From Hyphomonas sp. (GTDB lineage Bacteria; Pseudomonadota; Alphaproteobacteria; Caulobacterales; Hyphomonadaceae), in contig CP051229.1 in NCBI GenBank assembly GCA_017792365.1, positions 3,223,725-3,287,724 on the forward strand: a stretch of 64,000 bases of DNA, in the 5' to 3' direction. The notes under the pieces are model-generated. The model saw only the letters and a list, made by a program, of their open reading frames with translations, did not search any database and was not told the origin of the DNA. Positions 59,202 through 64,000 of the stretch are shown here, piece by piece (positions within the stretch are counted from its first letter, which is position 1; each line of letters begins with the position of its first letter). Both the position numbers and the translations under genes were made by a program.

Positions 59202-59242
59202 GCGCCTCCCAAATGCCTCCAGCCCCGGCATTTGGGAGGCGC
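59202..59242 (-). terminator. 16-bp perfect inverted repeat after the SRAP gene
   Basis: GCGCCTCCCAAATGCC (59202-59217) and GGCATTTGGGAGGCGC (59227-59242) form a 16-bp stem with a 9-nt loop, 28 bp after the stop of the minus-strand SRAP gene. There is no T-tract on either side, so it may be a stabilising 3' hairpin or a Rho-linked end rather than a canonical terminator. Confidence 0.5.
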
Positions 59243-59270
59243 TTCGTGTTTCAGCGGCGTTTCGAGCCCC

Positions 59271-59972
59271 TTAGTCGCCTCCGACCAGTCCCGGCCCATC
59301 GTTTCGGACATTCCCGACGCCCGGGTCGGCAGGCCAGACGCGTGTAATCGTCGACGGGTAGGGTCGCAGGATCTCGAGCGGCGCGCGGGCGGCGGGATCC
59401 AGCCAACGAGCGTGATCATCAGCATGCAGAATCACCGGCATGTGCCCGACAATCCCAGCGACCGCATCGTTGGCCGGGCAGGTGATGATCGTGAACGTGT
59501 CGAACTCCGACCCGTCGATCATCGCCCGGGACCAGAGCCCGGCGAAACAAATCCATGGCCGGTCGCCGGCGGCGATGGCGAACGGCGTCGAGGCGCCCTT
59601 CGGTCCTGACCATGCATAGAAGCCCGATGCCGGAACGAGGCATCTGCCGTGGCGCAGCGAGCCGGAGAAGGATTTCGACGTCGTCAGCCGGTCCCGCGGG
59701 GCGTTGATCGTGCTGTACTTCTTCTCGCTGAGCGGTTTCTTCCACCATGCCGGCACCAGCCCCCAGAACGCCGGCGCGAGCATGACTGCGCCGCGCGGCG
59801 CATAATCGCCCTCGTAGTTGGCCGGATCTGCGCAGCGCAGGATCGGCGCAAAGTCCGTTGGCGCGATGTTGTACTGGCCCGGCGGATCTCCGACGCCAGG
59901 CGGCGGGATCAGTCCGGTTGCGGCCGCAAGGCCGCTGAAGGAGATATCCCCCCGGAAGAAGCGTGCAGTCAT
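59271..59972 (-). CDS. SRAP-domain protein lacking catalytic residues
   Basis: A 233-residue SOS-response-associated (YedK/HMCES-like) protein. Fold landmarks are YNIAPTDFAP, PAFWGLVPAWW, INAPRDR, RCLVPASGFY and VGHMPVIL. Active SRAP proteins start MCGRF, with Cys2 making the covalent bond to abasic DNA, and have Glu in GFYEW. Here the start reads MTARF and the later motif GFYAW, so Cys2 and Glu are both replaced, while Asn of INA and His of GHMP remain. It may bind DNA without cross-linking. It lies 10 bp after the cupin gene. Confidence 0.85.
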   Translation of the reverse strand: MTARFFRGDISFSGLAAATGLIPPPGVGDPPGQYNIAPTDFAPILRCADPANYEGDYAPRGAVMLAPAFWGLVPAWWKKPLSEKKYSTINAPRDRLTTSKSFSGSLRHGRCLVPASGFYAWSGPKGASTPFAIAAGDRPWICFAGLWSRAMIDGSEFDTFTIITCPANDAVAGIVGHMPVILHADDHARWLDPAARAPLEILRPYPSTITRVWPADPGVGNVRNDGPGLVGGD

Positions 59973-59982
59973 CAGACCCCGC

Positions 59983-60402
59983 TCACTCCAGCGGCGTGGT
60001 CGCCGTCGGGCCCATGCCGCTTTCCTGGTAGACGACGCCCTCGGTTCCGGCGCGGGCGTAGTGGGGCTGGCCGCCCGGGACGATGAAGAAGTCGCCAGCG
60101 CGGTAGAGCGGCGCTGTTGCAAGATCGATGGCCTCGCCGAACCCGTACCAGACCTCACCTTCAAGCACCGTCATCTGGCGTGTGTCCGGGTGCGTGTGCG
60201 GCGGCATCGTTCCGCTCGGCATGATGGCGACGCGGATCGTGTAGAGTTCCGCCTGGCGCAGGTCGCCGTCCAGCACGGACGCCTCCACGCCGGATGCGAA
60301 CCCGATTGCTCCGTAGCGATTGCCCGCCTGCCATTGCGTTTGCGGCGCCTGGGCGCAGGCCGAAAGCAGTGAAAGGGCAACGAGGGAAAGCGGGGTGCGC
60401 AT
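59983..60402 (-). CDS. cupin-domain lipoprotein
   Basis: A 139-residue secreted cupin. The lipobox is LLSAC (Cys16). The cupin motifs are PPHTHPDTRQMTVLEGEVWYGFG and FFIVPGGQPHYA, with His residues that would hold a metal. The substrate is unknown. It is upstream of the SRAP gene on the same strand, 10 bp apart. Confidence 0.8.
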   Translation of the reverse strand: MRTPLSLVALSLLSACAQAPQTQWQAGNRYGAIGFASGVEASVLDGDLRQAELYTIRVAIMPSGTMPPHTHPDTRQMTVLEGEVWYGFGEAIDLATAPLYRAGDFFIVPGGQPHYARAGTEGVVYQESGMGPTATTPLE

Positions 60403-60607
60403 GACGTCTCCGTTTATACGCCGGGTCAGCGGGGCGGTGGATAGATTGCTACAGGAGTTCGTGCGGCGCGCCTAATCCGGCTGGTTGGGTAGCCGTTTCG
60501 TCAACGGCGTTTCCCTGCTTGTCGGGCGCCGGCCGTAGCGCTAGACAGCGCCGCCGCCGACCGATGCGACTGTCACAACCGGGCGGCGGGACAGTTTCCG
60601 TACATCC

Positions 60608-61123
60608 ATGTCTGCCAAAGCGTTTGACTGCGTGTCATGCGGCGCGTGCTGTTTCAGCAAGAACCCGCGCTATCTGTCCCTGCTTGGCTGGGACGCCGCC
60701 CGCCGCCTGCCGCCGGAAAGCCTGTTCGAGGAAGACGGCCGCACATTCGTGCGCTTCGATTGCGGGCATTGCGTGCATCTGGACCTGAGCGAGGGGAAGG
60801 CCGTGTGCAGCGTCTACGATGACCGGCCCGAGGCCTGTCGCGCGTTTCGGGCGGGAAGCTTCGAATGCATCAAGGCGCGGCGCGCGAACGGGATCATGGG
60901 AGAGAAGGTCCGCACGCCGCAACCCGTGGAGGCGTTAGTGAGCCGCGTCGAGCTCGGGGCGGGCGCGGCCCATGGTCCAGTTGGCGCAGGCGCGGACGGA
61001 TGGATTGGGCGCGCACCAGATCTCGCCGGTCTTGGTGATGATCGTGACCCAGATCAGGTTGTGCTCCTGCCCATAGTCGATCACGGCGATGGCGTAGCCG
61101 TCGCCCCGGTCGGCGACCGTTAG
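60608..61123 (+). CDS. YkgJ-family Cys-cluster protein with doubtful 3' end
   Basis: The first 105 residues form a YkgJ-type putative zinc or iron-sulfur protein: DCVSCGACC, FDCGHCVHLD, AVCSVYDDRPEACRAF and FECIKARR. After about residue 110 the frame runs on for 60 unlikely residues that overlap, on the opposite strand, a conserved-looking gene (60935-61153). The true stop was probably lost by mutation or base error. The start ATG is at 60608. Confidence 0.75.
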   Translation: MSAKAFDCVSCGACCFSKNPRYLSLLGWDAARRLPPESLFEEDGRTFVRFDCGHCVHLDLSEGKAVCSVYDDRPEACRAFRAGSFECIKARRANGIMGEKVRTPQPVEALVSRVELGAGAAHGPVGAGADGWIGRAPDLAGLGDDRDPDQVVLLPIVDHGDGVAVAPVGDR

Positions 61124-61153
61124 CGGGATCGGCGGATTGAGCTGCGTAAACAT
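60935..61153 (-). CDS. small conserved protein, function unknown
   Basis: A 72-residue soluble protein. DRGDGYAIAVIDYGQEHNLIWVTI followed by TGEIWCAPNPSVRACANWTMGR looks like a compact beta-rich fold, and I believe similar short proteins occur in Caulobacterales. The role is unknown. It overlaps the 3' end of the YkgJ-like frame on the other strand, which I take as the less reliable of the two. Confidence 0.6.
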   Translation of the reverse strand: MFTQLNPPIPLTVADRGDGYAIAVIDYGQEHNLIWVTIITKTGEIWCAPNPSVRACANWTMGRARPELDAAH

Positions 61154-61236
61154 GGATTAGCGTGCCTCTGAGCTGGATTGCGCAGAGCAACTCGCGGCGT
61201 GCAGGAAGGTTGCCGCCGCGTACGGGTCCGGGCGCG

Positions 61237-61991
61237 TCAATCGGCCTGCGGGCGCTCGTCGAGATAGGCGAGGATGCGATCGAGTCCCTGCGCGTTGGGC
61301 AGTTCGTGACCGACGCCGGGAAGGTCGAGCAATTGCATTTGCTGGGCGCCTGCGGCCTCGTACTCTGCGGCGACGCGGAGGACCAGGTCGCGCGTGAAGT
61401 CGGCGTGACCGGTGAAGAACACGAAGCGGCGATCGATGATCCTTGCGATCAGGTCGGGATCAGACGTCTCCCACGAACTGGCGCCGACGAAGTACATCGC
61501 GCCTTCGAATTCATCGGGCGCGCGGCCGATGGCGAGGCTGGCGATGCGGGCGCCGCCGGACAGGCCGCCGAGATAGGTGCGGTCGGGATCAAGTTCACGC
61601 TTCTCTGACAGGCCGGCGGCGGCCGTCAGCGCGGCGAGGACGCGGCGCGGCGGCGGGGCGTTGTTGCCGGCGTTGAGCGGGCAGATCCAGATGAGGTTGC
61701 GCGCTTCGAGCACCTGAGCCCAGCCGGGCGGCGGGCGGCAGTCGGGCGTGGGGCTGATGTAGACGGGACGCCGGGAGGTTCGCCGTCTGGTGAGGGATAG
61801 GCCTCGACGAAGAAGTCGATCGGCGTGTCGAGCCGGTAGCCGGGCGCGGCGTGGTCCTGCGCGGCCTCGCCAAGGATGTCGACCGGATTGACCTTGAGCG
61901 GGAAACGCTCGGCGCTGGCTGGCGCGGCGATGCCCGCGCCGAGGAGGGCGAAGGCTGCGACGGCGCGGGAGACGAAAGGTGCGATAAACAT
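61237..61991 (-). CDS. secreted alpha/beta hydrolase (frameshifted)
   Basis: An exported hydrolase of about 250 residues. The signal FALLGAGIAAPASA leads to a region with ISPTPDCRPPPGWAQV in another frame, then the nucleophile elbow GGLSGGARIAS and His in GVGHELP. Together these resemble a polyhydroxyalkanoate-depolymerase- or dienelactone-type esterase. The break at about 61770 is one missing C. The two halves are otherwise continuous; the start ATG is at 61991. Confidence 0.75.
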
Positions 61992-62031
61992 GACGACCGC
62001 ACTTTGCGCGTGTTGCACCGTGCCCGGCAAG

Positions 62032-62924
62032 CTAGTCGTAGAAACACTTCTCCGTGCCGTCGCCACGGTTGTAGCAGCGCGGCTCGTTGGACGGGGCGCG
62101 ATAGGCCGGGGTGCGGGGACGTTGGGCGAGCCCGCGTTGTACGGGTTGTTGCCGTAGTCTGAGTACTGGCCGTTGAACGTCTGGGTCGGGCCCTCCTTCA
62201 CTTTTCCAAGTGCGACATCGGCCCAGCGTTTGGGGGCGGTGCATTCGAAACTGGTCGGCTTGTGGAAGAAGCACATGTCGTAGGCGTCCTGCGTGTTGCG
62301 CATCTTCTTGTTGGCGTCCCACCAGCGATAGAAGGCCGGGCCGCCGGCGAAGCGCGCCATCTCGTAGAATTCCCAGTCGTTGACGATGTTCGTGCGCGCC
62401 AGCAGTTCCTCATTGGTCGGTTTGCGCTTGGCGACAGGAGCCGGGGCGGTCGCGGCGGCGACCTGCGCGCCGGCGCTGGCGGAGCGTTCGGCCCAGGTGG
62501 AGCCGATGGTGCAGTTCAGCTGTTTCTGCGCCCATTCCACCATGACCGCAGGCGGAGCTTCGAGGCCAGTCGCGGGCGGGTACTCGGGCAGGTTGCCGGC
62601 CTTGTACTTCGCGAGCTCGATGTGGAAGGCGTCGAACGCCTCCATCGCCGACAGGTCGCCGCCGCTGTCCGTGCCGCACTGGCCGTTGCGGCACTCGTCG
62701 ATCGAGCTTGTGATCTTGCCCTGCCTGCCGACGGCGCCGGAGCCGATGTCCTGCCAGTAGAGGATGGCGCGGGCGCGGGCGTTGTCCGAGGAGGGAGCGC
62801 TGGACTGGAAGTGGCCGTAGAGCACGAGGCCGGTCGGGCAGGCCTCCTGGGCGAGGGCGGGGGTTGCGGCCGCAACGGAGATCGCGGCGGCGAGGAGGGC
62901 GGCAAGGCGCGGAAAAATCTTCAT
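62032..62924 (-). CDS. secreted protein of unknown function (frameshifted)
   Basis: An exported protein of about 295 residues. The signal is AALLAAAISVAAATPALAQ; several Cys residues (EACPTG, DECRNGQCG, LNCTIG, MCFFHKP, FECTAP, PRCYNRG, KCFYD) suggest multiple disulfides. An Ala/Pro-rich linker lies mid-way. The break at 62115-62118 is one missing C in a run, after which the end reads TPAYRAPSNEPRC to a stop at 62032. I recognise no family. It lies 40 bp before the esterase gene, so likely one unit. Confidence 0.72.
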
Positions 62925-63439
62925 GACGCCGGTCTAGTAGCGTTCGCCGCGCAACGGAATCCCTTTGTGCTTGCTGGTAGCGGATGCGCCGAAAGCTCCA
63001 TCGCCTTGAAGCGTGGAGTTATCAGTATCAGTTCACGGGCGGCCGGTTCGATCGCGCGAGGGAATCCCGAGCGCGTGAATCGATCCGCCAGACAAAGACG
63101 AAGGGCGCGGGGCGCGTCTTCTTGTCCGTCTTGCCGTTACTCGGCGTTGTAGTGGACGCGAAGATGCGCCCCGCCGGGTCTTTTTTCGCCTTGCTTTCCT
63201 CGCGCTTACAGGACCGCTTTCCAAGCCAGCAGCGTAGGCTGTCCCTCTCGGGGGCCAGGGCTGGTTACGGCCGGAGACGCCGGTTGGCCTTATCGCCGCT
63301 CGTTACGCGCGCGCCAAAGCTCCGGAAACCCGCCTCGCATCCGGCTCGGTCGGTCCGGACCCGCCCTTCGTGGATGCAAGGTGAGGTGAATGTAGTGCGG
63401 GCCGGGGGGTGGCGGACAAGTTCCGATCTATCCCGCAAA
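62925..63439. other. gene-free interval
   Basis: No protein gene is supported. The long plus-strand open frame at 62984-63568 runs into the palindromic repeats and has no ribosome site or family feature. A dyad with GACAA-AGACG and CGTCT-TCTTGTC arms lies near 63090-63130. Nothing else is clear. Confidence 0.4.
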
Positions 63440-63563
63440 CCTCTCCCCGCTCATTCCGGCGAAAGCCGGAATCCATTGTGCGACAGGCGGCATACAGACG
63501 GGCTGCGCCCGGCTCTGTCCTCGGGACTGGACCCCAGCCTGCGCCGGGATGAGCGGGGAGAGG
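63440..63563. repeat. palindromic intergenic repeat, type 1
   Basis: Two arms of about 36 bp (63440-63475 and 63528-63563) are near-perfect inverted copies, starting with CCTCTCCCCGCTCATTCCGG. The element resembles REP-like repeats common between alphaproteobacterial genes. It could form a long hairpin. It touches the second repeat at 63571. Confidence 0.7.
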
Positions 63564-63570
63564 GGTAAGC

Positions 63571-63692
63571 CCCCCTCCGTCTGGCGGCCTTGCCGCCACC
63601 TCCCCCATGAATGGGTGGAGGACCCTGCGCGCGTGGCGAAGTCCTCCACCACGAACGTGGGGGAGGTGTCGAGCGCAGCGAGACGGAGGGGG
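63571..63692. repeat. palindromic intergenic repeat, type 2
   Basis: Arms of about 53 bp, opening with CCCCCTCCGTCT on the left and closing with AGACGGAGGGGG on the right, with ACCTCCCCCA and its complement inside each arm. The pattern is typical of REP-like elements in Caulobacterales and sphingomonads. It lies 28 bp from the slyX stop. Confidence 0.75.
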
Positions 63693-63720
63693 CGGCGATC
63701 GTGCGCGCCTAGCAGTGCGC

Positions 63721-63942
63721 CTACCAGTGCGGGGGACGTTCGTCCTCGCCGCCTTGCTTATCCCCTGAGCGCGCGTCGGCCTCGATGGCGGAGGCGCGTT
63801 CGCGCAGGGACTCGATCTCGCGGGTGAGGGCGTCGATGACCTTCCACTGCGCTGTGAGCGCCTCGTTGAGCTCCTCGATCACCGCATCCTGGTGGGCGAC
63901 GTGTGTTTCGAGGGCGTCGAGGCGGGAGGGGTCGTGGGTCAT
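63721..63942 (-). CDS. slyX: SlyX family protein
   Basis: A 73-residue coiled-coil protein of the SlyX family, function unknown. The body RLDALETHVAHQDAVIEELNEALTAQWKVIDALTREIESLRERA is one long helix with heptad spacing; a polar tail ends in PHW. The start ATG at 63942 follows no strong Shine-Dalgarno. It ends 28 bp from the palindromic repeats. Confidence 0.85.
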   Translation of the reverse strand: MTHDPSRLDALETHVAHQDAVIEELNEALTAQWKVIDALTREIESLRERASAIEADARSGDKQGGEDERPPHW

Positions 63943-64000
63943 CGGTGGGTGATGGCTTGTTGTGGGGTGGGAGGCAAGGTGGGGGGCGTTTCAGCGCGCT

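Noticed and set aside
61626-62924. One 432-residue gene covering two products
   Set aside because: The first part is the secreted protein; a frameshift at 62115-62118 makes it run over its own stop into the hydrolase gene, so these are two genes.
62984-63568. 194-residue open frame on the plus strand
   Set aside because: It runs through the palindromic repeats, with no ribosome site and biased composition.

Overview
The window is a GC-rich, gene-dense stretch of an alphaproteobacterial chromosome. Lineage markers include a ChvI/ChvG-type two-component pair next to a mannose-type PTS IIA gene, the F1-ATPase inhibitor zeta subunit (formerly DUF1476), DUF1178, an ELM1-family protein, Coq7, a Flp pilin, and an Irr-type operator in front of dps. 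A relative of the Caulobacterales / Maricaulales / Hyphomonadaceae or Parvularculaceae is the best guess; that level of placement is inference. There are no insertion sequences, phage genes or CRISPR arrays.

Layout. 0-7 kb: PTS IIA (partial), chvG, chvI, a ParA-like ATPase, alkaline phosphatase, accA, a DUF481 outer-membrane protein. 7-17 kb: secA, a parvulin lipoprotein, argJ, mutT, a Flp pilin, a BioC-like methyltransferase, a ComF-like phosphoribosyltransferase, glutaredoxin, DUF1178, map, radC. 17-25 kb: an MFS transporter, then purine synthesis (purB, purC, purS, purQ) interrupted by a minus-strand block holding a methyltransferase and two entericidin-like lipoproteins. 24-44 kb: a hydrolase lipoprotein, dps, trxB, an ELM1 protein, greA, carB and carA (about 5 kb apart), a metallo-hydrolase, an M48 protease, a DUF389-OmpA fusion, a glycosyltransferase, two small membrane proteins, an AlkA-type glycosylase, an HNH nuclease, coq7, dsbB, a YqaA-type membrane protein and tRNA-Leu(CAA). 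44.8-50.3 kb: a signalling operon. 50.5-64 kb: an accessory region with a DUF305-LVIVD fusion, small lipoproteins, a 25-residue peptide gene with a perfect Shine-Dalgarno, DUF3445, mscS, a Mug-like glycosylase, an extensin-like protein, a 2OG oxygenase, a degenerate SRAP protein, a cupin, secreted proteins, two palindromic repeats and slyX.

The most interesting locus is the minus-strand operon at 44824-50266. Five genes are linked by four successive ATGA/GTGA stop-start overlaps: an EAL-domain c-di-GMP phosphodiesterase, a LysM/TPR-like lipoprotein, a membrane Ser/Thr kinase with a C-terminal extracytoplasmic sensor and HAMP region, an FHA protein with a TagH-type (type VI secretion) C-terminal domain, and a PP2C phosphatase. 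It has the parts of the T6SS threonine-phosphorylation pathway but no secretion genes nearby, and it is coupled to c-di-GMP turnover.

Data quality: twelve frameshifts fall in eleven otherwise intact genes, several of them normally essential (carB twice, greA, map). Almost all are one missing base in a G or C run. This pattern points to homopolymer errors in the assembly rather than gene decay, so broken genes are annotated as single reading units with the frameshift position given.
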